DNA of 64,000 bases from Methanobrevibacter sp. (GTDB taxonomy: Archaea; Methanobacteriota; Methanobacteria; Methanobacteriales; Methanobacteriaceae), in contig NZ_JAUNXI010000010.1 of assembly GCF_030539875.1 (NCBI RefSeq), forward strand, positions 1 through 64,000, given 5' to 3'. Below are positions 36,612-47,231 of this stretch, in pieces; position 1 is the first letter of the stretch; each line of letters begins with the position of its first letter. The translations under genes were made by a program, and so were the position numbers. The notes below the pieces were generated by a model that was not told where the DNA came from, ran no database searches, and saw only the letters and a list, made by a program, of their open reading frames with translations.

Positions 36612-36648
36612 TAAAAAAAAAGAGAATTTAAAGAAAAATCTTTAAATT
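36612..36648 (-). terminator. Hairpin terminator over the rps8e stop
   Basis: AATTTAAAGA (36625-36634) and TCTTTAAATT (36639-36648) form a perfect 10-bp stem with a 4-nt A loop, covering the stop codon. The A run at 36613-36621 gives a T tract on the minus strand. Confidence 0.5.
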
Positions 36649-37016
36649 AAAATTCCGTTGATAACGCCATCCTGACCAGGTCTGGATGTTACTTTAGCAT
36701 TACCTTCAGGAGTTTCTACAATAGCACCTTTGGTAATGATGTTTCTTCTTACGTAGTTAGGGTTTGCAGTGTTTTCAACTACGTTGAGAATGTCCACAAC
36801 TTTGGTTTTACCATCAGCGCCGGTTAAATTGATTTTGTTACCAGTAGCTAATCTGAGTTTTTCGTTTCCGCCACGGGTTCTAATTTTTCTTAATTTTTTT
36901 TCGTCTAATCTAGTTTCTGCTGGGTCTCTTCCTAATTCGGATTTTCTTTTTCCACGGTTTGCAACATTTCTTGCACCGGAAGGACTTCTAGTTGATTTTC
37001 CTTGAGAAATTGCCAT
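36642..37016 (-). CDS. rps8e: 30S ribosomal protein S8e
   Basis: Archaeal/eukaryotic S8e. [20 protein letters not shown] and the repeated R-x-x-x-x-K pattern with [16 protein letters not shown] are typical, and 124 aa is the usual archaeal length. Stands alone, with a terminator over its stop codon. Confidence 0.96.
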   Translation of the reverse strand: MAISQGKSTRSPSGARNVANRGKRKSELGRDPAETRLDEKKLRKIRTRGGNEKLRLATGNKINLTGADGKTKVVDILNVVENTANPNYVRRNIITKGAIVETPEGNAKVTSRPGQDGVINGILI

Positions 37017-37208
37017 TATTTCACCTAATAAATATAATTTATAAATTAATAATCGCTGTCAATAATCCTCTTTTCAATTAAATCATCTGCAAGATAATTT
37101 GATAACTTAATTTTGAGAGCAAAAAAGAGTCTTAATGAATAATGATAATTAAATATTACTCTATCATCATATATAAATGTTTTATTTTAAAAGGTAAAAA
37201 GGACAATT

Positions 37209-37439
37209 TTATTTTTTATTTTTTAAAATGAATTCATCAATTAGTTTGTCAAAATCTTCTTCAGACATGCTTTTATCATTAGTGGCTTTTAATATTTTAT
37301 CAATTTCTTCAGGTGAAACATCATCACCTAAAAAAGATATTAGCAACTCCTTTAAGTCATCGTCATCAATGTAAGCCTCTTTGTTGGAGATTATCTGACC
37401 TTCTTCATCGTAAAAATAATATGGAATATCCTTATTCAT
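37209..37439 (-). CDS. Small acidic hypothetical protein, 76 aa
   Basis: Starts MNKDIPYYFYDEEGQIISNK and continues with two acidic helical stretches (DDDDLKELL, SPEEIDKIL and SEEDFDKLIDEF), faintly like paired EF-hand or helix-turn modules, but no canonical calcium loop is seen. The ATG at 37439 has AGGTGGA before it; the in-frame GTG upstream is part of that site. It lies 15 bp after the next acidic gene. Confidence 0.65.
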   Translation of the reverse strand: MNKDIPYYFYDEEGQIISNKEAYIDDDDLKELLISFLGDDVSPEEIDKILKATNDKSMSEEDFDKLIDEFILKNKK

Positions 37440-37454
37440 TAATTCCACCTATTA

Positions 37455-37772
37455 TCAGTTTTCATCAACAAATTCATAATATACGATACCATATGGGTCA
37501 TCATCGAAAAACCATTCCATTGGCTCCTCAACGATTTCATCATCAACAAATTCTTCTTCTACTTCATCAGCGCCTTCTACCTGAATAACGATATTAACAT
37601 CATCATCTAAACTTTCAACATCAATACCTAATTCATCTAAATCTATTACTAACTCATCGCTGTCGAAATCCTCAGGAACCACAATTACAATTTCATCTCC
37701 TGAGCCAACATTAATTTTTGGGTTTTCCAAGATATCTTCCTCCTGTATAAGAGTTATCTTAATATTTAACAT
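37455..37772 (-). CDS. Strongly acidic hypothetical protein, 105 aa
   Basis: More than a third of the residues are Asp or Glu, with clusters such as DEVEEEFVDDEIVEEP. Alternating hydrophobics in the first half (IKITLIQEED, EIVIVVPEDF, VNIVIQVEG) suggest three or four beta strands. No family recognised. It sits between the 76-aa acidic gene and a DUF2283-like gene, all on the minus strand, likely one transcript. Confidence 0.65.
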   Translation of the reverse strand: MLNIKITLIQEEDILENPKINVGSGDEIVIVVPEDFDSDELVIDLDELGIDVESLDDDVNIVIQVEGADEVEEEFVDDEIVEEPMEWFFDDDPYGIVYYEFVDEN

Positions 37773-37804
37773 TATTATATTATAAAGTTAATTAGGACAG
37801 TAAC

Positions 37805-38149
37805 TTAATAGTTACTATCCATTTCAAAATTCATGTAGGGAATCTGGAATTTGTTTTTACATTTAACCGAACAGATGCTCAAATCCTCGATAGACATGTT
37901 GAAATGCAAACATATTCTATCACAGTTTATCTTTATTTTAACATTCGAATTTTCCAAAATCTGTTTCGGTATATTTAACACTTCAGAGGCATTTTTTACA
38001 TAAATTGAATTTGGAAAATTGTTTTTATCAATTCCCAAAAAGATTCCACCTGAAATGTCAAAATCGGCGCAAAAACCCTTTTGTCCGTCAACTTTCCCAA
38101 CAAAAGTATCACTTACCTCATCATAGCTTGAAATTAACCTTTTTTTCAT
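37805..38149 (-). CDS. DUF2283-like protein, 114 aa
   Basis: Starting at the ATG at 38149, the protein opens MKKRLISSYDEVSDTFVGKV and contains ADFDISGGIFLGIDKNNFPN then VKNASEVL, which matches the Y-D-x-x-x-D-x-x-Y... G-(I/V)-x-(L/I)-x-(I/F)-D...(N/L)-A-S-x-x-L pattern of DUF2283. GAGGTTTGAT precedes this ATG. The frame remains open upstream to 38356, but that part overlaps the divergent polymerase gene and looks non-coding. Confidence 0.65.
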   Translation of the reverse strand: MKKRLISSYDEVSDTFVGKVDGQKGFCADFDISGGIFLGIDKNNFPNSIYVKNASEVLNIPKQILENSNVKIKINCDRICLHFNMSIEDLSICSVKCKNKFQIPYMNFEMDSNY

Positions 38150-38340
38150 TATATCAAACCTCAAACATATTATATTTAATTCAACATATAAAAAACACCT
38201 AAGAGCATTTGAAAAGTAATTTAAAGACAGTATTGAGCAAATATTATCATAATAAGGCATGAAAATTGAAATAATTTCAAAAAGTTGTTTTAGAAAAATA
38301 TTATTAATAGCTAAATCAAAATCTAAATTAGGTGTCAGTT

Positions 38341-39024
38341 TTGGTAAGTGAGACAAAAGAACAGTTAGAACTTGAAGAGGAAATCAAGGCCCAGGCCCAG
38401 ATATTCTTGAAATATCTTAACTCAACCCTTCCAGAAAGCATGGAATTAGAGTATGAGGGATTTTACAGAAGAGGATTTTTCGTAAGTAAAAAAAGATATG
38501 CCGTAATTGAAGATGGGGAAATTATAGCCAAGGGATTGGAACTTGTTAGAAGAGACTGGGCGCCTATCGTTAAGAAAACACAGGAATCTGTTTTGATGGC
38601 CATTTTAAAAGAAGGAGATTCTGATAAAGCCATTGCCCACGTTAAAAAAGTTTTAAAAAAGATTAAAAACGGTGAAATTGACAAAAAGGAAATGATTATA
38701 CATACACAAATCACCAAACCCCTTGATAAATACAAACAAATCGGACCTCACGTAGTGGCTGCAAGAAAAATCGAAGAGCACGGCATTAAAGTTGCGCGGG
38801 GAACAATTATCCAGTATATAATTGTTAAAGGAAAAGGTTCAATTAGCCAAAGAGCCGTTCCTTATGAGTATAGTGAAGGATTTGAGTATGACAAGGATTA
38901 CTACATCAACAACCAGTTAATTCCGGCTATTGAAAGGATAATGTACTCCTTCGGATATACAAAAAGGGACCTGGAAGATATGGCCCGCGGTGAAATCCAA
39001 CAAAGTTTAGATGCTTTCTTCTAA
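38341..39024 (+). CDS. polB2: Family-B DNA polymerase, small split subunit (PolB2)
   Basis: In Methanobacteriales the replicative family-B polymerase is made as two polypeptides; this is the smaller C-terminal piece, carrying the end of the palm and the thumb. The motif ending palm (YRRGFFVSKKRYAVIEDGEI), the K-G-(L/I)-E-x-V-R-R-D-W (KGLELVRRDW) and thumb motifs (QRAVPYEY, YYINNQLIPAIERI) are clear. The best start is a TTG at 38341 with AGGTG six bases before it; a GTG at 38332 overlaps that site. The large piece is elsewhere. Confidence 0.92.
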   Translation: MVSETKEQLELEEEIKAQAQIFLKYLNSTLPESMELEYEGFYRRGFFVSKKRYAVIEDGEIIAKGLELVRRDWAPIVKKTQESVLMAILKEGDSDKAIAHVKKVLKKIKNGEIDKKEMIIHTQITKPLDKYKQIGPHVVAARKIEEHGIKVARGTIIQYIIVKGKGSISQRAVPYEYSEGFEYDKDYYINNQLIPAIERIMYSFGYTKRDLEDMARGEIQQSLDAFF

Positions 39025-39060
39025 AAATTTAAATATTTTTAAAATTATATAAAGAACCAT

Positions 39061-39756
39061 ATGATTAAAAATAATGATGACCGCGTAGTCTTTTTTGATA
39101 TAGATGGAACATTATTGGATACTTCAAACTTTGCTGAAACTGCAAGAAAAGCAGCTATCGGATTGATGGTGGACAACGGTTTACCTCTTGATAAGGATGA
39201 GGCCTATGGTGTTTTAAAAACAATCATACGTGAGAAAGGATCAAATTACAACAGACACTTTAATGTATTAACCCAAGTAGTATTGGGCCATGAAGATCCT
39301 ATGCTTATAGCTCTGGGGATAGTTACATACCACAATGTTAAAATGGCACTTTTAAGACCTTATGCAGAAACTATCGACACATTAATTTACCTTAAAAGCC
39401 AGGGATATCGTTTAGCAGTAATCTCAAATGGAATAACAATTAAGCAATGGGAAAAACTAGTCAGACTCAACGTTTATTCATTTTTCGATGCAGTAATCAC
39501 ATCTGAAGAGGTTGGTAAGGAAAAGCCCAACAAGCTGATTTATGATGTTGCACTTAGAAAGATGGACGGCAATCCTGAAAAATCCGTAATGATTGGAAAT
39601 AAACTTAAAGAAGATGCTTTAGGTGCAGTTAATGCTGGAATGAGTGCTATTCTTGTAAATTCAGTTATTACAGAAGAAGACAGGGATTACATTAAAAAAG
39701 AAAAATTAGATATTACAATCATTGATGATATTGGTGATGTGAAAACAGTACTGTAA
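39061..39756 (+). CDS. HAD-superfamily hydrolase (TIGR02253-like), 231 aa
   Basis: FFDIDGTLLDTS supplies the nucleophile and acid Asp, AVISNGITIKQ motif II, KEKPNKLIY the lysine and VMIGNKLKEDALGA motif IV. An alpha-helical C1 cap lies between. Members dephosphorylate small metabolites. No clear ribosome site precedes the ATG; TTTAAATATT lies about 28 bp upstream, compatible with a leaderless transcript. Confidence 0.88.
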   Translation: MIKNNDDRVVFFDIDGTLLDTSNFAETARKAAIGLMVDNGLPLDKDEAYGVLKTIIREKGSNYNRHFNVLTQVVLGHEDPMLIALGIVTYHNVKMALLRPYAETIDTLIYLKSQGYRLAVISNGITIKQWEKLVRLNVYSFFDAVITSEEVGKEKPNKLIYDVALRKMDGNPEKSVMIGNKLKEDALGAVNAGMSAILVNSVITEEDRDYIKKEKLDITIIDDIGDVKTVL

Positions 39757-39770
39757 TCACCAATAACTGT

Positions 39771-40550
39771 TTATTTTAAAAAATCAAGCTCCAGGGTCAC
39801 AGGACAGTGGTCAGAACCATATACATCATTTAATATTCCGGCAGATTTTACATTATTTTTCATTTCCTCATTTACATAAAAATAATCCAATCTCCAGCCG
39901 GCATTCCTCTCACGTGCACGAGTCCTGTAACTCCACCAGGTAAAGTTATTCTCGCCTTTGTCAAAGATTCTAAAAGTATCAACAAAACCCGCTTCTTCTA
40001 ATTTATCAAGCCATTCACGTTCTTCAGGCAAATACCCTGATTTTCCCTCACAGTTTTTAGGATTATAAACATCAATCGGATTGTGGGCAATATTATAATC
40101 ACCGGTGATAACCAAATTTTTCCCCCTGTTTTTCAAATCAACAAGCTGGTCCAATAAAGCATTGCAGAATTCAACTTTAAAGTCCAGTCTTTTAGCTTTC
40201 ATGCCGCTATTCGGGAAATAAATATTAAATAAAATAAAGTCAGGATATTCAATTCTTAAAACTCTTCCTTCACCGTCAAGCTCTTCAATGCCCAAACCCC
40301 TAACGATTTTAGCAGGTTCCAATTTAGAGTATGTTCCAACACCACTATACCCTTTCTTTTGAGCTTCATTGAAAAATTGATGAAAACCGTCAGCATCAGC
40401 TAATTTCTTAGGAATTTGATCTTTAGTGGACCTTACTTCTTGAAAGTTGATAATGTCGGCATCGGCATTATCAAACCAGTTCCAAAACTCTTCTTTTTTA
40501 CAAACAGCCCTAATGCCGTTAACATTCCAAGAAACAAGCTTAATTGACAT
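39771..40550 (-). CDS. xth: Exodeoxyribonuclease III / AP endonuclease
   Basis: KLVSWNVNGIRAV at the start, NFQEVRS (metal Glu), GDYNIAHNPIDVYNPK and GSDHCPVTLEL at the end are the full set of ExoIII motifs. Cuts DNA 5' to abasic sites. 259 aa, usual length. Its ATG overlaps the pheS stop by one base (TAATG), showing translational coupling. Confidence 0.96.
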   Translation of the reverse strand: MSIKLVSWNVNGIRAVCKKEEFWNWFDNADADIINFQEVRSTKDQIPKKLADADGFHQFFNEAQKKGYSGVGTYSKLEPAKIVRGLGIEELDGEGRVLRIEYPDFILFNIYFPNSGMKAKRLDFKVEFCNALLDQLVDLKNRGKNLVITGDYNIAHNPIDVYNPKNCEGKSGYLPEEREWLDKLEEAGFVDTFRIFDKGENNFTWWSYRTRARERNAGWRLDYFYVNEEMKNNVKSAGILNDVYGSDHCPVTLELDFLK

Positions 40551-42094
40551 TATAATTCGACTCCCCTGTCAATAGGCAATTGGCGAAGCCAATTGATATC
40601 ACTTTTGTAAAGCATACGAATGTCTTCCACATCATATCTAATCATTGCAAGTCTTTCAATGCCCAGACCAAAAGCCAGTGCAGGTTGGCTGATGCCTAAA
40701 GGTTTTAATACTTCTGGCCTGAACATTCCTGCCCCTCCAAGCTCGATCCAGCTTTCCTTTTCTTCGAGATAAATTTCGGTTTCAGTTGACAAGTAAGTGT
40801 ATGGGAAGTAAGCAGGCCTGAACCTTACTTCAAAACCTAATTTTTTATAAAACTCTTTTAAAGTTCCTAAAAGATTTTGGAAACTGATGCCCTCATCACA
40901 GACAAGTCCTTCAACCTGATGGAACTCAGGCAAGTGTTTGTAATCAAAAGTTTCTCTCCTAAATACCCTTCCAACTGAAAACATCTTTATTGGAGGTTCA
41001 TGTTGGAATAAATGTTTTGTAGATATTCCTGTTGTATGGGTTCTTAAAACACTCTGGCGCGCAATATCTTCATCCCAATCATATTGCCAGCCGATTGAAC
41101 CCGTATCCGCACCGGTTTCATGAGTTTCAGCAGTGAGCTTTACCAAATCCATATCAGGTAAATCGCAGGTTAAGGGATTTTTTAAATAGAATGTGTCCTG
41201 CATTTCACGAGCTGCATGGTCCTGTGGCTGGAAAAGTGAATCAAAGTTCCAGAATGCTGATTCAACATAATGCCCGTTGTCTTCTGAAAATCCCATATTC
41301 AAGAATATTTCCCTAATTTCATCAATGATAATTCTTAGAGGGTGCTTTTTACCTGCAAAAACAACTGGAGCTTCAGCAGTGATATCGTAAGGACGATACT
41401 GTAAATTTTTCCATTCCCCATCCTTTAATTGTTGGTGTGTTAATTGAGTAGCCTGTTTTTGAATAGTGAAACCATGTTTAAGAATTGCATCACCTTTATC
41501 CAAAAGTTTAAAAGAATGTGAGGTGTTCTTTTTAATATTCAATATATTTTTCCTGTCATTTAACTTTTTAAATCCGTCCAACAAATCATCGGACAATTTG
41601 TCTTTGATAATTTTTTTGGTTTCGGCCAATTTACTTAATAACTCTTCATCATCGCCTAATCTGTCTTTAAAACTAACTCCCATATCAGTGACTTTAACAA
41701 CACCCTTATCGATTTGAGCCCAGTTTTTACGACGTAACCATCCAATAGCTATGTTGGATTCTTTTTTATCAAGTCCAGAAGCGCTGGCCAAATCTTTCAT
41801 GTGTATCTCTTTTTTATCGGCTAAAACATCAAGAATTTTACGTTCCGGAAGTTTATTATTTGCAAAATCCAAACCTGCATCAGATAGGGAGATTTCCTCT
41901 TCAACATCCTTTTCCACTTCAATAATGTCTTTTGAAGCAAGAGATCCTGCCGCACTCATAACTGATTTAATGTCCATAGAGGTTTTACGAGCAATGTCTT
42001 CAGGATTTGCATCAGGATTTGATTCCAATTCTTTTAAAAGTTTCTTTTCGTAAATATGCAATTCATTAATGGTTTTTTTAATATCCTCACTCAT
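40550..42094 (-). CDS. pheS: Phenylalanyl-tRNA synthetase alpha subunit, archaeal type
   Basis: Charges tRNA-Phe with the beta subunit, which is not here. The archaeal/eukaryotic form has an N-terminal region of winged-helix domains (1-200), then the class II core: [36 protein letters not shown] (motif 2) and [17 protein letters not shown] (motif 3). Length 514 aa is normal for this type. Confidence 0.96.
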   Translation of the reverse strand: MSEDIKKTINELHIYEKKLLKELESNPDANPEDIARKTSMDIKSVMSAAGSLASKDIIEVEKDVEEEISLSDAGLDFANNKLPERKILDVLADKKEIHMKDLASASGLDKKESNIAIGWLRRKNWAQIDKGVVKVTDMGVSFKDRLGDDEELLSKLAETKKIIKDKLSDDLLDGFKKLNDRKNILNIKKNTSHSFKLLDKGDAILKHGFTIQKQATQLTHQQLKDGEWKNLQYRPYDITAEAPVVFAGKKHPLRIIIDEIREIFLNMGFSEDNGHYVESAFWNFDSLFQPQDHAAREMQDTFYLKNPLTCDLPDMDLVKLTAETHETGADTGSIGWQYDWDEDIARQSVLRTHTTGISTKHLFQHEPPIKMFSVGRVFRRETFDYKHLPEFHQVEGLVCDEGISFQNLLGTLKEFYKKLGFEVRFRPAYFPYTYLSTETEIYLEEKESWIELGGAGMFRPEVLKPLGISQPALAFGLGIERLAMIRYDVEDIRMLYKSDINWLRQLPIDRGVEL

Positions 42095-42628
42095 TTAAAC
42101 ACCAAAAATTATAAATTAATAATATAATAATATATGTTCAAAATTATTTATAAAGATAATGTTAAAATCAAAAAAATACAATAAAGAAAAAAATTATTAA
42201 AAAAATTACATTGCAGAAATCCGATTTTGCATTTGCAAGAAAATTTTTTAAATCATGTTGCCCATGAAATTCTGATTTCTTTATCAGATATCTTCAATTT
42301 AATATTTAATTTTCGGATTTGTCTTAAAAAGCAGCTATTCATTAATATCTGGGAAATGATTAGTTGATTAAACCAGCAAAACTATAAAACTCCCTAAGGT
42401 TTACCCAATTAACAACTTGCGATTATCACAACAGAAAAAAATAAGAAATTATGAAAAGAAGAAAAGAAGCAGGAGGTATGGGGAAATAAAACCAGAATCT
42501 GATTACAACAGATTCCAATCAGGGAAATTGGGAATTTAACATAAAACACGAAAATCAAACTACAAAAAACAGAACACAACCTAAAAGTGATTTTTAGATG
42601 CTTAAAAAAAAAAAAATAAAAAAGTTGA
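42095..42628. other. Gene-free gap between pheS and the 107-aa gene
   Basis: 534 bp with no supported gene. A 95-codon open frame on the minus strand (42409-42696) is rejected as composition-driven. A long A run at 42604-42616 provides a T-tract terminator for the gene at 42629. The part near 42095 should hold the pheS promoter. The middle section has slightly higher GC and might be decayed sequence; I found no recognisable protein in it. Confidence 0.5.
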
Positions 42629-42952
42629 TTAGAATATGATTCTATTGCCTGTCCAATCAACCTCGTTGAATGCATCGGATTTCTTTTTATCTTCAAGATA
42701 TTGTGATGCGTCCCGATATAGTTTAACTCTAAAAATATCCGGATAAGCTATGTAGAGCATATCTCCGTTATCCCTAGTTTCTTTTACGTATGTGCTTTCA
42801 AATTTAATGATTGTATCTTCTTCTTTGTTGAAATGATGAACTTCATTTGCACATAATATTTTAAAATGGACAAAATCATCTTTTAGTAGCTCACTTACCA
42901 AATCTTCAATCAAAGGAGGATATTCAATATTTTTATTGTATTCGATTTTCAT
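42629..42952 (-). CDS. Hypothetical protein, 107 aa
   Basis: Starts MKIEYNKNIEYPPLIEDLVS; a soluble alpha/beta protein with aromatic-rich strands (YIAYPDIFRVKLYRDASQYL) and C-terminal VDWTGNRIIF. No family recognised. It is flanked by two gene-free gaps and ends at a long T tract. Clean frame and good start support it as real. Confidence 0.65.
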   Translation of the reverse strand: MKIEYNKNIEYPPLIEDLVSELLKDDFVHFKILCANEVHHFNKEEDTIIKFESTYVKETRDNGDMLYIAYPDIFRVKLYRDASQYLEDKKKSDAFNEVDWTGNRIIF

Positions 42953-43179
42953 TTTAAATTCCCCATTAATTTTAAAATTTCAACTGAAATTCAACACAGT
43001 TATGTAATAATCTTGAATTTAATCCTTAAATAGTTATTGAAAAGAGAATATAACTATATAATTAAGAAATACAACTCATTTGTTTGAAATACTGTTTTAA
43101 ATGTGATGAAAAAGATTATCAGATAAAATACGCATTTTGGATGCTTAAATAATAAAAAAAAAGTAAGGAAGAGAATTTT

Positions 43180-44058
43180 TTAATGAAAATTATCCTTTAA
43201 ATAGCTTACAAAAATTGAAGCTGCCGTTAAGTCTGCAGTTGTTCCGGGATTATATTTATTTTTAAAGAGAAACTCATCAAATTCCTTAAGTTTATCCTTA
43301 AAATCAGGTTCGTCTTTTAAATTAAGTAAATCCCTAGTCATCATAGAAATTTTTATAGCTTCATCTGCCCCGTATTTTCTTGAAATTAAGGTATCAGGAA
43401 CTTGTGACAATATTGTCAGGAATGTTAAAATGCAACTGTCATTTTTAGACTTCTCCTGTGCCAATTTATGATAAGCAGGATAACCTATTTCAAAAACAGC
43501 CGGCATGTCCGATGTCATCTCACGCGCCAACATATCCCATGGAGCTGAAATTTTTAAAACATCATACATGGTCTGTTTATTTTCTCTAAGCTCATTTTTG
43601 GCATCGTCACTGGCCACATCATATTCATCCTGATTACCCATTCCCCCGGCATCTGCAATATTAATTGCATCATACAAATCACATGCATCATCAACAGAAG
43701 TATTTGCCATCAATAATTTAACATTTTCACGGATTTCATCAAATGAACTGCTAATGGCTGCTGCTGCTGCGATTGGAGTAATCATCATGACGATTCCAAG
43801 ATTAGTGTTGTTATTAATCCATTTATCGGTTTCGGCTACTGCCTGCAAGATGTATTTGCCCAGCAGAGGGTTTTCAATATCAACTTCACTGCATGCTTCA
43901 CGAACAGCATCTCCAATTACAATTCCGCTGATTATAAAGTCTTCGAAAACCATATCCTCATAGTCACGAGTTCTGTGAACATTTCCAGGTTTCGGATATC
44001 CGCTTACTTCAAGGGCTGAAGCGATTTGAGCCATTTTTGCAATTTCTTCTGCTTTCAT
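43180..44058 (-). CDS. Triphosphoribosyl-dephospho-CoA synthase family (CitG/MdcB-like), 292 aa
   Basis: CitG makes the prosthetic-group precursor of citrate lyase. The family motif [20 protein letters not shown] is present near the start, with [27 protein letters not shown] and [14 protein letters not shown] further on. Citrate or malonate lyase genes are not in the window, so the true substrate may differ. Its ATG overlaps the hemB stop by 4 bp (ATGA), a strong sign of coupled translation. Confidence 0.85.
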   Translation of the reverse strand: MKAEEIAKMAQIASALEVSGYPKPGNVHRTRDYEDMVFEDFIISGIVIGDAVREACSEVDIENPLLGKYILQAVAETDKWINNNTNLGIVMMITPIAAAAAISSSFDEIRENVKLLMANTSVDDACDLYDAINIADAGGMGNQDEYDVASDDAKNELRENKQTMYDVLKISAPWDMLAREMTSDMPAVFEIGYPAYHKLAQEKSKNDSCILTFLTILSQVPDTLISRKYGADEAIKISMMTRDLLNLKDEPDFKDKLKEFDEFLFKNKYNPGTTADLTAASIFVSYLKDNFH

Positions 44059-45059
44059 TCTATCACATCATTAAAAAGCAGGTAGGGTGCGAAATTTGTG
44101 ATTATTAAGTCTGCCCCTGCTCTTTTTATTGACAGCAATGATTCTGTAATTGCCCTTTCAGTCAAGAATCCCTTTTCAATAGCCGCCATAATCATTGAAT
44201 ATTCCCCGCTTACATTGTATGCAACTAAAGGCAGCATAAACTCATCGCGAACCATGCGGACCACATCAAGGTATGGAAGTGCAGGTTTTACCATTAAAAA
44301 GTCACATCCTTCAATCACATCAAGTTCGCATTCACGAATCGCCTCTATTGCATTTCCAGGATCCATCTGATAAGATTTTCTATCACCTAAATGAGGTGAT
44401 GAACATGCTGCAACTCTAAATGGTTCATAAAATGCTGAAGCGTATTTTGCTGAATAAGACATGATCATTACATTACAATACCCATTTTCATCTAAAATTT
44501 CACGAATAGCTTTTACCCTGCCATCCATCATATCCGAAGGTGCAACAATATCGGCACCTGCCTCTGCATGAGATAATGCGACTTTTGCAATATAAGGCAG
44601 TGATTCATCGTTTAAAATTTCAATTCCATCGTCAGCATCATCATTTTCTTTTATCATACCGCAATGGCCATGAGAAGTGTATTGGCACAAACATACATCG
44701 CTAATTATAACAAGATCTGTTTCTTTTTTAAGTCTTCTAATAGCTTTTTGAACAATACCTGTAGCAGAATAGTCAGGAGATGCGATTTCATCCTTGGTTT
44801 CTTCTTTCGGTATGCCAAATACAATAATTGATTTTAATCCCTTTGCCTCAAGTTTCTTTGCAAATTCAACACCACTATCAAGGGAATATCTAAATTCACC
44901 GGGAAGAGATGAAATTTCCTCTTTCTCCATTGCCTGAAGCTCTTCTTTAAAATATATCGGATAAATCAGGTCTTCTTTTAGAAGTTTAGTTTCACGAACA
45001 ATATCTCTAATTTTGGCATTTTTCCTAAGTCTTCTCATTCTTGTAGTTGGGAATTCCAT
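44055..45059 (-). CDS. hemB: Porphobilinogen synthase (delta-aminolevulinic acid dehydratase)
   Basis: Condenses two 5-aminolevulinate molecules to porphobilinogen for F430 and cobamides. RMRRLRKN, the zinc-binding [22 protein letters not shown], and the Schiff-base lysines in [18 protein letters not shown] and [11 protein letters not shown] are visible. ATG at 45059 (334 aa) is preferred: the GTGATT nine bases upstream is its ribosome site rather than a start. Confidence 0.97.
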   Translation of the reverse strand: MEFPTTRMRRLRKNAKIRDIVRETKLLKEDLIYPIYFKEELQAMEKEEISSLPGEFRYSLDSGVEFAKKLEAKGLKSIIVFGIPKEETKDEIASPDYSATGIVQKAIRRLKKETDLVIISDVCLCQYTSHGHCGMIKENDDADDGIEILNDESLPYIAKVALSHAEAGADIVAPSDMMDGRVKAIREILDENGYCNVMIMSYSAKYASAFYEPFRVAACSSPHLGDRKSYQMDPGNAIEAIRECELDVIEGCDFLMVKPALPYLDVVRMVRDEFMLPLVAYNVSGEYSMIMAAIEKGFLTERAITESLLSIKRAGADLIITNFAPYLLFNDVIE

Positions 45060-45199
45060 AACAATCACTTAGTTTATAATTAAGATTAAAATTATTAATT
45101 AAATTTGTGGAAAAATATTAAATCCAGCATATTCATGGTAGACTTTAATATAATTTAAAAACAGATATTATTATAATAGTTATTAAAAAGAGGTTGAAC

Positions 45200-46300
45200 A
45201 TGTCAAACTCAATTGGTGAAAAATTTAAAATAACAAGCTTTGGATCAAGTCACGGTCCGGCTGTAGGCGCGATTATTGATGGATGTCCTGCCAATCTTGA
45301 ATTAACAAAAGAGGACATTCAAAAAGAACTTGATAAAAGAAAACCTGGAACAAGCAGCATAACCACTTCCAGAAAAGAAGATGATGAAGTTCAGATTCTT
45401 TCAGGAATATTTGAAGGTAAAACCGACGGCACACCAATTACAGGCGTTATTTTTAATAAAAACCAACATTCCAAAGACTATTCGCAATTTAAAAATACAC
45501 CCCGCCCATCTCACGGAGATTATGGCTGGATGATGAAGTATGGAAACTATGACTATAATGGCGGAGGCAGAGGAAGCGGAAGAGTTACTGTCGGACATGT
45601 TATCGGTGGCGCAATAGCTAAAAAACTTTTAAAAACGCAAGGAATCGAAATCATATCCCACGTTACTCAAATCGGAAATATTAAAGCCGAAGCGCAGGAA
45701 TACATCACCATAAAAGACAACATCGAAAAAAACCCAATCAGATGCGCTGATTTAAAAGCCGCTCAAAAAATGGAAAAACTGATTTTGGCTAAAAAGCAGG
45801 AAGGGGATTCTGTTGGAGGAATTGTAGAAACAATAGCCGTTGGAGTTCCTCAAGGATTAGGAGAACCTATTTTTGAGAGACTTGACGGAGACCTTGCAAG
45901 AATTTTAATGAATATCGGAGCTGTTAAAGGGGTTGAAATCGGCCTTGGTTTTGATGTAAGCAATTATTCCGGCTCCGAGATTAACGATGAATACCAAATT
46001 AATGACAATAAAATAACAACAAAAACCAATAATTCAGGAGGAATTATCGGCGGAATGAGCAATGGAATGCCCATTGTTTCAAGAATAGCAATCAAACCTA
46101 CACCATCAATTTCAAAATGTCAGGATTCAGTCAACTTAGAAAAAATGGAAAATGAAAAAATAGAAATTAAAGGACGTCATGACCCCTGTATCTGTCCTAG
46201 AGTAACTGCAGTGGCCGAATCAAGTACTGCAATTGTTCTTGCAGACCATATGATTCGCTCAGGATTTATCCATCCCACCAACTTAGAGAGAAAAATTTAA
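45200..46300 (+). CDS. aroC: Chorismate synthase
   Basis: Last step of the shikimate route, FMNH2-dependent. [20 protein letters not shown] at the start, [20 protein letters not shown] and the C-terminal [20 protein letters not shown] are family motifs. The ATG at 45200 (366 aa) has GAGGTTGAAC before it. The final bases overlap the end of the convergent MBL gene by 4 bp. Confidence 0.97.
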   Translation: MSNSIGEKFKITSFGSSHGPAVGAIIDGCPANLELTKEDIQKELDKRKPGTSSITTSRKEDDEVQILSGIFEGKTDGTPITGVIFNKNQHSKDYSQFKNTPRPSHGDYGWMMKYGNYDYNGGGRGSGRVTVGHVIGGAIAKKLLKTQGIEIISHVTQIGNIKAEAQEYITIKDNIEKNPIRCADLKAAQKMEKLILAKKQEGDSVGGIVETIAVGVPQGLGEPIFERLDGDLARILMNIGAVKGVEIGLGFDVSNYSGSEINDEYQINDNKITTKTNNSGGIIGGMSNGMPIVSRIAIKPTPSISKCQDSVNLEKMENEKIEIKGRHDPCICPRVTAVAESSTAIVLADHMIRSGFIHPTNLERKI

Positions 46301-47220
46301 TTTCTCTTTATTATGGAAAGCTCATCAAACTCTTTATTTTTAAAGGAAGCCTGATATGAGTTCCTTCTGCCGCTGTTGAATAATGAATGACTAGTGCTGT
46401 GAACTGAAGATTCAACGTCCTTAAGTGAGATCAGCCTGAATTTTTTAGGGTTGTTATAGTTTATATTAAATGACAATCCGTCAAATGCAGCTATTGTTTT
46501 AACTCCTGTCTCTTTAGAAATCTTTTTAGCTTCAACAACAGGATTATTGGATATCATTTTAAGGCCCAAATGAGTCATTACAGCAACTTTCGGTTTTACT
46601 TTCTCAATCAAGGCAATAAAGTCATGTGAACACATATGTCCAGGTATTGTTTTATCTCCCGGCCTTAACACACTGGCCATCAGTATGTCTGCACCTTCAT
46701 GATAATAAGCCAGATCATCAAAATAGCTGGTATCTGCAGTGTAGGATAATTTAAATCCATTATAATCTATTTGAAATCCAACACCTACAGGATCGCCGTG
46801 GTGGGTTTCAGTACCTTTTATCTTAATCCCGTCAACTTCACAAACCTTATCAGGGTTCATTACAAATACTTTTGACTTTGACTGATGGTAATCGGAAATA
46901 CATGGCCCCCATTTCTCAAAGCCTTTTAAAACACTTGCACTTCCAAAAATACAACCTTTCTGTTTAGTCATTCCTTTAGTCATTGCTTCTATGAGAATTT
47001 CAGCATCATTATAATGGTCTGTGTGTGCATGGGAAACAAAAACACCATTTAAATTACGGGGATCAAATCCGAATTGGTAAGTTCTAACAAGGGCTCCAGG
47101 ACCTGGATCTATGTGATAATTCTTGCCATTGAGATTATCAATTCTAAAACCCCCAGTCATCCTTCTCTGGGAAATAGCGGAAAACCTTCCCCCGCCACTT
47201 CCTAAAAATGTAATTTTCAT
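46297..47220 (-). CDS. MBL-fold metallo-hydrolase, 307 aa
   Basis: Metallo-beta-lactamase fold with [20 protein letters not shown], the zinc motif [22 protein letters not shown] and [10 protein letters not shown]. It resembles RNase Z-like or PhnP-like single-domain hydrolases but lacks a tRNA-binding exosite. The C-terminal 50 residues are polar. It starts 11 bp after the DUF2121 gene. Confidence 0.85.
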   Translation of the reverse strand: MKITFLGSGGGRFSAISQRRMTGGFRIDNLNGKNYHIDPGPGALVRTYQFGFDPRNLNGVFVSHAHTDHYNDAEILIEAMTKGMTKQKGCIFGSASVLKGFEKWGPCISDYHQSKSKVFVMNPDKVCEVDGIKIKGTETHHGDPVGVGFQIDYNGFKLSYTADTSYFDDLAYYHEGADILMASVLRPGDKTIPGHMCSHDFIALIEKVKPKVAVMTHLGLKMISNNPVVEAKKISKETGVKTIAAFDGLSFNINYNNPKKFRLISLKDVESSVHSTSHSLFNSGRRNSYQASFKNKEFDELSIIKRN

Positions 47221-47231
47221 TTAAACCGCCT

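Noticed and set aside
38150-38356. Upstream extension of the DUF2283-like gene
   Set aside because: The extra 69 codons overlap the divergent polymerase gene start, look unlike the family, and a good ribosome site precedes the ATG at 38149.
42409-42696. 95-codon open frame on the minus strand
   Set aside because: Poly-Phe composition from an A-rich tract, overlap with the better-supported gene at 42629 and no ribosome site or recognisable family.
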